From the NCBI RefSeq assembly GCF_015500075.1, contig NZ_CP045496.1:3916001-3980000 (forward strand): DNA of 64,000 nucleotides. Direction: 5' to 3'. Both the position numbers and the translations under genes were made by a program. Position 1 is the stretch's first letter. Every line of letters starts with the position of its first letter. The notes under the pieces are model-generated. The model was given only the letters and a program-made list of their open reading frames with translations. It was not told the origin of the DNA and searched no databases. The DNA is from Mesorhizobium sp. INR15. Its GTDB lineage: Bacteria > Pseudomonadota > Alphaproteobacteria > Rhizobiales > Rhizobiaceae. Positions 34,407 through 42,488 of the stretch are shown piece after piece.

Positions 34407-35201
34407 ATGTTTGAAGTCGGCTGGACCGAAATGCTGGTGATCGCGATCGTCATGATCGTGGTCGTCGGGCCCAAGGATTTGCCCAATATGCTGCGCACCT
34501 TCGGCCGCACGACGGCGAAGCTGCGCGCCATGGCGGCCGACTTCCAAAAACAGTTCAACGAGGCGCTCAAGGAAGCTGAACTCGACGACGTCAAGAAGTC
34601 TGTCGATTCATTGCGCAGCCTCAACCCAGCGGCCGAGATCAGGAAACAGCTCAATCCGTTCGAGCAGGCAGCGGCAGATGTCCGCTCCGGCGTCGATGGG
34701 GTGATGAAGCCGAAGCCGGCGGCCGACCCCGAGACACCAGCAGCTTCAACGCCGCAGGCGGCCGAGCCGTTGAAAAACGGCGCGACGATGATGCCTGGCG
34801 TCAATGGGTCGGAAGGCGCGCCGGCAGCACCGATTTTCCCGGCAATGACCGATGAGTCGGTGGTTACGGCGTCAGTCCCGGCAGAACCTGCTGCAAAGAA
34901 GACAGCAGCAAAGAAGATGGCCAAGGTGACTCCGGTCGCGAAGGCGCCAGCCAAAGCTTCTGCGGCGAGGGAGCCCGCGCCGATAAAAGCCGTGCCCGCG
35001 AAAGCAATGCCGGCATCCAAGGTGCCGGCGAAGGGCGCAACCGTGACGGCAAAGCCCGCAGCGTCAAGGGCTGAGAAGCCCGCTGCCTCGAAGGCCGCTG
35101 CGCCAAAAGTGTCGGTAAAGGCTGAGCCCAAGCCTGCTGAACCCAAGCCTGTTCCGGCAAAGAAGCCGTCCGGCAAAAAAACGCCGGGAGCCGCCAAGTG
35201 A
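34407..35201 (+). CDS. tatB: Sec-independent translocase subunit TatB
   Basis: 264-residue TatB, part of the TatBC receptor. The N terminus MFEVGWTEMLVIAIVMIVVVGPKDLPNMLRTFGRTTAKLRAMAADFQKQFNEA has the GPKDLP hinge and long amphipathic helix. The C-terminal 140 residues are an Ala/Lys/Pro-rich low-complexity tail that makes the protein longer than E. coli TatB (171 residues), as is common in rhizobia. Its stop overlaps the tatC start by four bases. Confidence 0.94.
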   Translation: MFEVGWTEMLVIAIVMIVVVGPKDLPNMLRTFGRTTAKLRAMAADFQKQFNEALKEAELDDVKKSVDSLRSLNPAAEIRKQLNPFEQAAADVRSGVDGVMKPKPAADPETPAASTPQAAEPLKNGATMMPGVNGSEGAPAAPIFPAMTDESVVTASVPAEPAAKKTAAKKMAKVTPVAKAPAKASAAREPAPIKAVPAKAMPASKVPAKGATVTAKPAASRAEKPAASKAAAPKVSVKAEPKPAEPKPVPAKKPSGKKTPGAAK

Positions 35202-36073
35202 GTACTTCAGACAAGGAAAAGGACGAAATCGAAAAGTCGTCCGCTCCGCTGATGGAGCATCTGATTGAATTGCGCCGCCGGCTGATCTGGTCGATCGGCG
35301 GCTTTTTCGTTGCCTTCCTGGTCTGCTTCTTCTTCGCCAAGAAGCTGTTCAACCTTCTGGTCATCCCATTCAAATGGGCGACCAAATGGGCGGGGCTCGA
35401 TCCGCACAAGGTCGAGCTGATCTATACGGCGCCGCAGGAATTCTTCTTCACGCAGGTCAAGCTCGCCATGTTCGGCGGCATGGTCATCGCCTTTCCGCTG
35501 ATCGCGACCCAAATCTACAAGTTCATCGCCCCCGGCCTCTACAAGAACGAGCGCAACGCCTTCCTGCCGTTCCTGATCGCCTCGCCGCTCCTGTTCCTGA
35601 TGGGCGCGTCGCTGGTCTATTTCTTCTTCACGCCGATGGTGATGTGGTTCTTCCTCGCCATGCAGCAGGCCGGCACCGACGACCAGGTGCAGATTTCACT
35701 GCTGCCGAAGGTGTCGGAATATCTCAGCCTGATCATGACGCTGATCTTCTCCTTCGGCCTGGTGTTCCAACTGCCGGTAGTGACCAGCCTGATGACGCGG
35801 GTCGGCATGCTGTCGTCCAAGGCGCTGGCCGAGAAGCGCAAATGGGCGATCGTCATTGCCTTTGTCGTGGCGGCCGTGCTGACGCCGCCCGATCCGATGA
35901 GCCAGATCGGCTTGGCCATTCCGACGATCCTGCTCTACGAAGTTTCCATCTGGGCTGCACGGCTGATCGAGCGCGATCAGGAAAAGCAGCGGGCGGCGCG
36001 CGAGAAGCAGGATGCCGCCGAGAGCGTGGCGGAAAAAGCCGCGGAAGCGCCGTCAACCGAGGTTCCTTCATAG
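35198..36073 (+). CDS. tatC: Sec-independent translocase subunit TatC
   Basis: 291-residue polytopic TatC that recognises twin-arginine signal peptides. The N-terminal MEHLIELRRRLIWSIGGFFVAF with its conserved Glu/Arg surface, EFFFTQVKLAMFGGMVIAFPLIATQIYKFIAPGLYKNER, and LSLIMTLIFSFGLVFQLPVV are diagnostic. Six membrane segments are visible. The charged cytosolic tail (ERDQEKQRAAREKQDAAESVAEKAAEAP) extends beyond the usual end. Confidence 0.95.
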   Translation: MSTSDKEKDEIEKSSAPLMEHLIELRRRLIWSIGGFFVAFLVCFFFAKKLFNLLVIPFKWATKWAGLDPHKVELIYTAPQEFFFTQVKLAMFGGMVIAFPLIATQIYKFIAPGLYKNERNAFLPFLIASPLLFLMGASLVYFFFTPMVMWFFLAMQQAGTDDQVQISLLPKVSEYLSLIMTLIFSFGLVFQLPVVTSLMTRVGMLSSKALAEKRKWAIVIAFVVAAVLTPPDPMSQIGLAIPTILLYEVSIWAARLIERDQEKQRAAREKQDAAESVAEKAAEAPSTEVPS

Positions 36074-36158
36074 GCCTTGGCGCTCGCGCCGGCGGAAAAA
36101 CGCCGCCGTCGCAAAGCCCTCATCTTGCATCGATCAAGGATGCGGTTTACGCCCTCTG

Positions 36159-36198
36159 CTGAAACGCATCGCCATCACGGCGATGCGTTTCAGTTTTT
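36159..36198 (+). terminator. Terminator hairpin after tatC
   Basis: A perfect 15-bp stem, CTGAAACGCATCGCC (36159-36173) with GGCGATGCGTTTCAG (36179-36193), encloses a 5-base loop and is followed by TTTTTG. It looks like a recruited palindromic repeat acting as terminator. Confidence 0.8.
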
Positions 36199-36203
36199 GT
36201 TTT

Positions 36204-36253
36204 GAGCATGTCGCTGTCCCAAAACCGCTGCGCACTTTTGGGCGACATGCTTC
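36204..36253. repeat. Rhizobiales palindromic intergenic repeat
   Basis: GAGCATGTCGC (36204-36214) pairs with GCGACATGCTTC (36242-36253), enclosing CCCAAAACCGC and a TTTTGGG complement. This form (tgtcgcccaaaa... ttttgggacaac... gacatg) is a dispersed repeat I recall from many Mesorhizobium intergenic regions, RIME-like. It lies in the serS leader. Confidence 0.55.
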
Positions 36254-36271
36254 CTGAGGACGGAATAGACC

Positions 36272-37717
36272 ATGCTTGACATCAAATGGATTCGCGACAA
36301 CCCGAAAGCCCTTGTCGAGGCGCTGGTCAAGCGCTCGTGGTCGGGAGCTGACGCGCAGTCCACGGTCGATGATCTGGTCGCCAGGGACGAGGCCCGGCGC
36401 GAACATCTAACTGAACTGCAGACCCGGCAGGAGCGCCGCAACGCCGCCTCGAAAGAGATCGGCAATGCCATGCGCTCGGGCGACGCGGCACTCGCCGAGA
36501 AGCTGAAGGCCGAGGTCGGCGACATCAAGGCCTTCATCCAGAATGGCGAGGCACGCGAACGCGAGCTCGACAAGGCGCTGAACGACGCATTGGCGGTGCT
36601 GCCCAACGTGCCGTTTGATGATGTGCCCGTCGGCAACGACGAGCATGACAATGTCGTCAAGCATAGCGTTGGCCAGGTGCCGACGAGGCCCAACTGGGTG
36701 AAAGAGCATTTCGAGATCGGCGAAGCGCTCGGCATGATGGATTTCGAGCGGGCGGCGAAACTGTCCGGCTCGCGCTTCACCGTGCTGAAGAGCGGGCTGG
36801 CGCGGATGGAACGCGCGCTTGGCCAGTTCATGCTCGACCTGCACACGACCGAGCACGGCTACGAGGAAATCATTCCGCCGCTGATGGTGCGCGATGAGGC
36901 GATGTTTGGCACCGGACAGTTGCCGAAATTTGCTGACGACTTGTTTGCCACAGCGAGGAGTCTCACTTCCATTGAAAAGGTTGCTCGAGCTCTCGCTTTG
37001 GCAAATGATCCGGGTCCTCCAGATGTCGATACCCGTTCCCCGCGTGAACGAGTTCTAGACGCCCTGATGAAGCAGCCGGATGAGTCGTTCATTTCTGCAC
37101 CTGTGCAACGCCTCTGGCTCATCCCGACCTCAGAGGTGCCGCTGACCAATCTGGTGCGCGAGGAAATCACCGCGCATGAAAAGCTGCCGCTGCGCTACAC
37201 CGCGCTGACGCCCTGTTTCCGCTCGGAAGCAGGCTCGGCCGGGCGCGATACGCGCGGCATGCTGCGCCAGCACCAGTTCTACAAGGTCGAGTTGGTGTCG
37301 GTCACCGACCAGGAGTCTTCACAGGCAGAACACGAGCGGATGACGCAATGCGCCGAGGAGGTGCTGAAACGCCTCGGCCTGCCGTTCCGCACCATGGTGT
37401 TGTGCACCGGCGACATGGGCTTTGGCGCGCGCAAGACCTACGACATCGAGGTCTGGCTGCCAGGCCAGAACGCCTATCGTGAAATCTCGTCCTGCTCTGT
37501 GTGCGGCGATTTCCAGGCGCGCCGCATGGACGCCCGCTACAAGGACAAGGATGGCAAGGGCAACCGCTTCGTCCACACGCTCAACGGCTCGGGCACCGCC
37601 GTTGGCCGCGCGCTCATCGCTGTCATCGAAAACTACCAGAACGAAGATGGTAGCGTAACCATTCCTGAAGTGCTGCGGCCTTACATGGGTGGTCTGGAAA
37701 AGATCGAAGCGAGATAA
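36272..37717 (+). CDS. serS: Seryl-tRNA synthetase with an unusual internal insertion
   Basis: 481-residue class II synthetase charging tRNA-Ser. The N-terminal coiled-coil arm (residues about 25-105), motif 2 (FRSEAGSAGRDTRGMLRQHQFYKVELV) and motif 3 (NGSGTAVGRALIAVIENYQ) are intact, as is the serine-binding TSE triad (LIPTSEVPLTN). Relatives are about 427 residues. The excess is a block at residues 226-279 (36947-37108), between GTGQLPKFADDLF and RLWLIPTSEV, where the family has a few linker residues. The block has weaker GC3 than its flanks, suggesting a separate origin. Start MLDIKWIRDNPKAL is standard. surE begins on its stop codon. Confidence 0.92.
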   Translation: MLDIKWIRDNPKALVEALVKRSWSGADAQSTVDDLVARDEARREHLTELQTRQERRNAASKEIGNAMRSGDAALAEKLKAEVGDIKAFIQNGEARERELDKALNDALAVLPNVPFDDVPVGNDEHDNVVKHSVGQVPTRPNWVKEHFEIGEALGMMDFERAAKLSGSRFTVLKSGLARMERALGQFMLDLHTTEHGYEEIIPPLMVRDEAMFGTGQLPKFADDLFATARSLTSIEKVARALALANDPGPPDVDTRSPRERVLDALMKQPDESFISAPVQRLWLIPTSEVPLTNLVREEITAHEKLPLRYTALTPCFRSEAGSAGRDTRGMLRQHQFYKVELVSVTDQESSQAEHERMTQCAEEVLKRLGLPFRTMVLCTGDMGFGARKTYDIEVWLPGQNAYREISSCSVCGDFQARRMDARYKDKDGKGNRFVHTLNGSGTAVGRALIAVIENYQNEDGSVTIPEVLRPYMGGLEKIEAR

Positions 37718-38475
37718 TGCGCATTCTTCTGACCAATGACGACGGCATTCATGCCGAGGGCCTTGCGTCGCTCGAAAGGGTGGCGCGCACGCTGTCCGAC
37801 GATGTCTGGGTGGTGGCGCCGGAGCAGGACCAGTCCGGCTACGCCCATTCACTGTCGATCTCCGAGCCGCTGCGCTTGCGGAAAATCGGCGAGAAACACT
37901 TCGCCGTGCGCGGCACGCCGACCGATTGCGTCATCATGGGTGTCAAGAAGATCCTGCCCGGTATGCCGGACCTGATCCTCTCCGGCATCAATTCGGGCGC
38001 CAACATCGCCGATGATGTCACTTATTCAGGCACGGTCGCCGGCGCCATGGAGGGCACGCTGCTCGGCGTGCGCTCGATCGCGATCAGCCAGGCCTACAGT
38101 TACGTCGGCGAGGATCGCGTTGTTCCCTACGAGACGACCGAGGCGTTGGCGCCGGCATTGCTCAAGAAGCTGGTCGCCATGCCGCTACCCGAGGGCGTGC
38201 TGCTCAATGTCAATTTCCCCAACTGCTTGCCTGATGAGGTTGCCGGGACGGTGGTCACCTCGCAAGGCAAGCTGATCCACAGCCTGTGGGTTGATGAGCG
38301 CCGCGACGGCCGTGGCCTGCCTTATTACTGGCTGCGTTTCGGCCGCGAGCCGGTCGAAGGCAAGCAAGGCACCGACCTCCACGCCCTGCGCAACAGGCTG
38401 GTGTCGGTGACGCCGCTGCATCTCGACCTCACGGCCTATGAAATCCGGGACCAATTGACCAAGGCGCTCTCATGA
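37717..38475 (+). CDS. surE: 5'/3'-nucleotidase SurE
   Basis: 252-residue metal-dependent nucleoside-monophosphate phosphatase linked to stationary-phase survival. The N-terminal metal site is MRILLTNDDGIHAEGL (N7, D8, D9). SGINSGANIADDVTYSGTVAGAMEG carries the conserved Ser/Asn loop. Start overlaps the serS stop by one base (TAATG). It is followed by pcm with a four-base overlap and then an NlpD-like gene, the same order as surE-pcm-nlpD in enteric bacteria. Confidence 0.95.
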   Translation: MRILLTNDDGIHAEGLASLERVARTLSDDVWVVAPEQDQSGYAHSLSISEPLRLRKIGEKHFAVRGTPTDCVIMGVKKILPGMPDLILSGINSGANIADDVTYSGTVAGAMEGTLLGVRSIAISQAYSYVGEDRVVPYETTEALAPALLKKLVAMPLPEGVLLNVNFPNCLPDEVAGTVVTSQGKLIHSLWVDERRDGRGLPYYWLRFGREPVEGKQGTDLHALRNRLVSVTPLHLDLTAYEIRDQLTKALS

Positions 38476-39125
38476 ACCTGCCGATCGATGACCGCGAAGG
38501 CTTTGCCGCCTTCCTGCTCCGCCTGCGCGGCAGGGGCTCGGTGCCGAAGGCGCTGATCGCGGCCTTCGAGGCGACGCCACGGCGTGGCTTTCTCGCTGGT
38601 GCGCTGCATCCGATCGCCTGGTCAGACCGCATGCTGCCGATTGAATGCGGCGAGGCGATCGAAGGTGCCGACCTGCAAGCAGCCGTCATCGCGGCACTTG
38701 CCATCGAACCGACCAACCGCGTGCTCGAGATCGGCACCGGCTCCGGCTACACGGCGGCGGTGATGTCGCGGCTGGCGACACGCGTTGTCACCGTCGATCG
38801 CTACAAGACGCTTGTGGAGCAGGCCAGGCAGCGCTTCGAGGCAATCGGCATCGGCAATGTCATCGCGCGCCAGGCCGACGGCTCCGGCGGCTTGCCAAAC
38901 GAAGGACCGTTCGATCGCATCGTTGCCTGGGCCGCCTTCGACAGCCTGCCGCGCTTCCTGCTCGATCAATTGTCGAGCGGCGGTATCGTCATCGCACCGA
39001 TCGGACCCGAGGAGGGCGAACAGGTGCTGGCCAAGCTGACCAAGGTCGGCAGCCGCTTCGAGCGCGAGGATATCGGCCTTGTGCGCCTGCAACCGATCCT
39101 GCGCAGCGTGGCCGCCGTCATCTAA
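38472..39125 (+). CDS. pcm: Protein-L-isoaspartate O-methyltransferase
   Basis: 217-residue PCMT that repairs isoaspartyl damage with SAM. SAM motif I is VLEIGTGSGYTAAVM (about residues 78-92). RQADGSGGLPNEGPFDRIVAWAAFDSLPRFLLDQLSSGGIVIAPIG is the typical second half. The four-base overlap with surE (ATGA) supports one operon for protein and nucleotide damage response. It is more canonical than the family member at 9835. Confidence 0.92.
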   Translation: MNLPIDDREGFAAFLLRLRGRGSVPKALIAAFEATPRRGFLAGALHPIAWSDRMLPIECGEAIEGADLQAAVIAALAIEPTNRVLEIGTGSGYTAAVMSRLATRVVTVDRYKTLVEQARQRFEAIGIGNVIARQADGSGGLPNEGPFDRIVAWAAFDSLPRFLLDQLSSGGIVIAPIGPEEGEQVLAKLTKVGSRFEREDIGLVRLQPILRSVAAVI

Positions 39126-39347
39126 TCGCTCCGCTTGCTCAATGCCGCCTTTGAGCGGTCTTGAGCTCCTGTGCCGGCAACCGGAACGAATGTGTTCGGC
39201 CCGGTTTGGCATTAACCAGCGGCCTTCTCCAAGAACTCTCAAATGTTTTAAGAAAATTTTCGTCGGATTCTAACGGGTTAACCGACCAGTAACATTAACG
39301 CGCTTTAATCGAGCCTAGTTTGTACCGGGTATGTGCGGGTTAGTGCG

Positions 39348-40871
39348 ATGCAACTCAGTGTTTTGAAGAACAACGGTCGCAATCTGGCGCGAGGCTGCGC
39401 CATACTGATGGTTGCGGGTGCTGCTGCGGGATGCAGTTCCCAAGCTTCACGTTTCAATGGTGTCGACGACGTCTTCACCTCCTCGACCAACAATCAGCGC
39501 AACATCATCAACAAGCAGGACACCGCGCAGCCCTATCCGGGCGACGTTTCGGCGGCCCCGCTCGATGGCGCCCATACGCAGTCGGTGAGCCGCTCCAGTC
39601 TCGAGCCGGTTTCGGTTCGGCAGCTGCCGCCTGTTGCCCAGTCGCAGCCGGCTCCGGCTCTCGCACCTGCCGCCAATCCGGTCCGCACCGCGTCGGCGCC
39701 GGCTCTGGTTCGTCCGGCGCCTCATGTCGACAGGACGACAACCGGCACCGTTGCGCCCGCCGCGAAGCCCTTCAAGGATGCACAGCCCGACGCGCCGAAG
39801 ATGGCGACGGCTGGTACGCCGCGCGCCACCGAGATCGTCGTCAGGGACGGCGAGACGATTTCCGCTCTGGCACAGCACTACAAGGTGCCGGCCGACGTGA
39901 TCATGAAGGTCAACGGCCTGAGTGCAACCAAGGGGCTGAAGACGGGCCAGAAGCTGGTCATCCCGGCCTATGCCTATTCCAGCAAGGATGCCGCATCAGC
40001 TCCGAAGGTCGCAGATGCCAAGCCCGCGAACGGCAAGCATGACCAGCCGGCTACCGCGCCGGAAAAAGTGGCCGTGCTGCCGCAGCAGCCCAAACTTAAG
40101 GAAGGCAAGTCCGCCGCGCAGGTGGACACGTCTGCCGCTGCAAATCAGCCGAAGAACGCGAAGGTTGCCGCCGCTGCGCCCAGGGCGGCTGCCGGGACGT
40201 ACACGGTCCAGTCGGGAGACACATTGTCCTCCATTGCCAGGAAGACCGGCGTCGGCGCCGTTGCCATCAAACAGGCGAACGGCATGAAGGACGGAATTCT
40301 GAAGATCGGCCAGACGCTCAAGGTGCCGGCCGGCGGAACCGCGACTGTTGCCAGCGCCAAGCCGGCAAAGGTCGATCCGGTGACCACGGCCACCACGCAG
40401 CCAGCGGCCAAGCCGACGGAAACGCTGGCCTCCTACACGCCGCCGAAGAAGGACGCGAAGGTCATCGCGGCGGCCGAGGACGATGATGCCGTGGCGCCGA
40501 ATGCCACCGGTATCAGCAAGATGCGCTGGCCGGTGCGTGGCCGCGTAATTTCCGGCTTTGGCGGCGGCAAGGACGGTGTCGACATCGCGGTGCCGTCAGG
40601 CACGCCGGTCAAGGCAGCCGAGAACGGTGTCGTCATCTACGCCGGCGACGGCCTCAAGGAATTCGGCAACACGGTGCTGGTGCGCCACGAGAATGGATTG
40701 GTCACCGTCTACGGCCACGCCAGCTCGATCGAGGTGCAGCGCGGCCAGAAGGTCAAGCGCGGCCAGGAGATCGCGCTGTCAGGCATGAGCGGCACCACCG
40801 ACTCGCCGAAGCTGCACTTCGAAGTGCGCAAGAACTCGGCCCCGGTCGATCCGTCGGGCTATCTCGAATAG
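39348..40871 (+). CDS. NlpD-like lipoprotein: two LysM domains and degenerate M23 domain
   Basis: 507-residue outer-membrane lipoprotein. The lipobox is AAAGCSS near residue 30. LysM 1 (TEIVVRDGETISALAQHYKVPADVIMKVNGL) and LysM 2 (GTYTVQSGDTLSSIARKTGVGAVAIKQANGM) bind peptidoglycan. The C-terminal LytM/M23 domain (MRWPVRGRVISGFGGG... LHFEVRKNSAPVDPSGYL) keeps YGHAS and LHFEVR, but the first zinc-ligand position reads GGKDGVDIAV, lacking the His of the active HxGxD form. As in NlpD, it is probably not a hydrolase but an activator of an amidase. It follows surE-pcm and ends at a strong terminator. A GTG at 39333 is an alternative start. Confidence 0.88.
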   Translation: MQLSVLKNNGRNLARGCAILMVAGAAAGCSSQASRFNGVDDVFTSSTNNQRNIINKQDTAQPYPGDVSAAPLDGAHTQSVSRSSLEPVSVRQLPPVAQSQPAPALAPAANPVRTASAPALVRPAPHVDRTTTGTVAPAAKPFKDAQPDAPKMATAGTPRATEIVVRDGETISALAQHYKVPADVIMKVNGLSATKGLKTGQKLVIPAYAYSSKDAASAPKVADAKPANGKHDQPATAPEKVAVLPQQPKLKEGKSAAQVDTSAAANQPKNAKVAAAAPRAAAGTYTVQSGDTLSSIARKTGVGAVAIKQANGMKDGILKIGQTLKVPAGGTATVASAKPAKVDPVTTATTQPAAKPTETLASYTPPKKDAKVIAAAEDDDAVAPNATGISKMRWPVRGRVISGFGGGKDGVDIAVPSGTPVKAAENGVVIYAGDGLKEFGNTVLVRHENGLVTVYGHASSIEVQRGQKVKRGQEIALSGMSGTTDSPKLHFEVRKNSAPVDPSGYLE

Positions 40872-40924
40872 AAGAAAAAAAGCGATTTGCGGGCCGTCTG
40901 ACCTCCAGTCCAGCCCGCCGGCTC

Positions 40925-40952
40925 AGCCCGCTCCGCAAGGGGCGGGCTTTTT
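40925..40952 (+). terminator. Rho-independent terminator
   Basis: Stem AGCCCGCTCC (40925-40934) pairs with GGGGCGGGCT (40939-40948; one T-G pair) around a GCAA tetraloop, then TTTTT. It ends the NlpD-like gene. Confidence 0.9.
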
Positions 40953-40976
40953 CAGTTCACGCAGCCTGTGGATCCA

Positions 40977-41852
40977 TCAATCCTTCAGCGGCTTGCCCAG
41001 CCGTCCGGCGAGATCCTGTGTGAACTGCCAGGCGACGCGGCCCGAACGGCTGCCGCGTGTCGTTGCCCATTCCAGCGCCTCGGCGCGCAAAGTCTCGGGA
41101 TCCATGGCCAGGCCATGATGGCGGACATAGCCGTCGATCATGTCGAGATATTCGTCCTGCGAACATTTGTGAAAGCCGAGCCACAGGCCGAAACGGTCGG
41201 ACAGCGAAACCTTTTCCTCGACAGCCTCGGACGGGTTGATAGCGGTCGAGCGTTCATTGTCGATCATGTCGCGCGGCAAGAGATGACGGCGGTTCGAAGT
41301 GGCGTAGAAGATGACATTGGCCGGCCGGCCCTCGACGCCGCCTTCGAGCGCTGCCTTGAGCGACTTGTAGGATGTGTCGTCATGGTCGAAGGACAGGTCG
41401 TCGCAAAACAGGATGAAGCGATAGGGGGCGGCCTTCAGCAGCATCATCAGTTTCGGCAATGTGTCGATGTCTTCGCGGTGGATTTCGATCAGCTTGAGCG
41501 GGCGATCGAGCTTGGCCGATGCATTGATCTCGGCATGCACGGCCTTGACCAGCGACGATTTGCCCATGCCGCGCGCGCCCCACAACAAGACGTTGTTGGC
41601 GGCATGGCCGGCAGCGAAGCGTTCTGTGTTTTCGACCAAGATGTCGCGCACACGATCGACGCCACGGATCAGGCCGATGTCGACGCGATTGACCTTGCGC
41701 ACCGGCTCGAGGAAGCCAGGATCGGCCTGCCAGACGAAGCAATCGGCCTCGGCGAGGTCGGTTTTAGGCACCGGCGGCGGGGCGAGGCGGGCTACCGCTT
41801 CGATCAGCCGGTCGAGTTTCTGGTTCAGGGCTTCAATGCTGCTGTCGGTCAT
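40977..41852 (-). CDS. DUF815-type AAA ATPase
   Basis: 291-residue P-loop ATPase. Walker A is GARGMGKSS, Walker B is FILFCDDLSFD. The segments RGVDRVRDILVENTERFAAGHAANNVLLWGARG and VIFYATSNRRHLLPRDM are characteristic of the DUF815 family, whose cellular job is unclear. The start MTDSSIEALNQKLDRLIEAVARL at 41852 gives a short N-terminal coiled coil; the frame is open 49 codons further but unlike the family. It is convergent with the NlpD-like gene and divergent from yajC. Confidence 0.88.
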   Translation of the reverse strand: MTDSSIEALNQKLDRLIEAVARLAPPPVPKTDLAEADCFVWQADPGFLEPVRKVNRVDIGLIRGVDRVRDILVENTERFAAGHAANNVLLWGARGMGKSSLVKAVHAEINASAKLDRPLKLIEIHREDIDTLPKLMMLLKAAPYRFILFCDDLSFDHDDTSYKSLKAALEGGVEGRPANVIFYATSNRRHLLPRDMIDNERSTAINPSEAVEEKVSLSDRFGLWLGFHKCSQDEYLDMIDGYVRHHGLAMDPETLRAEALEWATTRGSRSGRVAWQFTQDLAGRLGKPLKD

Positions 41853-41944
41853 GTCGGTCTTTTGTGCTTTGCGTTCTTGAGCGTCTAGAGGTTGCCCACC
41901 CTTGCGAATCCGGCGGGTTCGAAACCGGTTCCAAGCTTTTGTTC

Positions 41945-41993
41945 GAGCGTGATCTTTTCCGAAAACCGGCTCGCGCTTTTCGCGTTCATGCTC
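41945..41993. repeat. Rhizobiales palindromic intergenic repeat
   Basis: GAGCGTGA at 41945 pairs with TCATGCTC ending at 41993, enclosing TCTTTTCCGAAAACCGG and related sequence. This matches a dispersed repeat (gatcttttccgaaaaccgg... catgctc) familiar from Rhizobiales intergenic regions. It lies between the ATPase and yajC. Confidence 0.6.
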
Positions 41994-42128
41994 TAACACG
42001 GCTCAACAGGCCGGAAAAGCAGCCGATTTGGCCGGTCGCGCAGTTGCATTGAGAACTTTACCGACTATATTCCGGCCAAATTTCACGGGGCCGCATTGCG
42101 GCTCTTTTTCAAAATTCGGAGTACCTCC

Positions 42129-42437
42129 ATGGGCACCTCTCCCGACATGCTGATCAGCGTTTTGCCGTTTGTGCTGATTTTCGTGATCATGTATTTTTTG
42201 ATCATCCGGCCGCAGCGCACGCAGTTGAAGAAGCGTGGCGAGATGCTGGCCGCGGTTCGTCGCGGCGACACGGTTGTCACCGGCGGCGGCTTCATCGGCA
42301 AGGTGACCAAGGTGATCGACGACAATGAGCTCGAGATCGACCTCGGCGGTGGTACCAAGGTGACCGCTTTGCGCTCGACGCTCGCCGATGTGCGCGTCAA
42401 GGGTGAGCCGGTGGCGAACCAGAACGCCAAGAAATAA
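42129..42437 (+). CDS. yajC: Preprotein translocase subunit YajC
   Basis: 102-residue YajC of the Sec accessory complex with SecDF. An N-terminal membrane helix (LISVLPFVLIFVIMYFLIIRPQRTQLKKRGEML) with the RPQ signature is followed by VRRGDTVVTGGGFIGKVTKV. GGAG lies 7 bases before the ATG at 42129. It is the first gene of yajC-secDF. Confidence 0.95.
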   Translation: MGTSPDMLISVLPFVLIFVIMYFLIIRPQRTQLKKRGEMLAAVRRGDTVVTGGGFIGKVTKVIDDNELEIDLGGGTKVTALRSTLADVRVKGEPVANQNAKK

Positions 42438-42488
42438 CCGAATTGTCGGCGGAACGATCCGCCAGCATGCCCTGACGGACGACGCCAT

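Noticed and set aside
39270..39320. CtrA-like TTAA boxes upstream of the NlpD-like gene
   Set aside because: TTAA pairs occur, but the spacing is 6 or 13 rather than 7 bases, so no good CtrA site is present.
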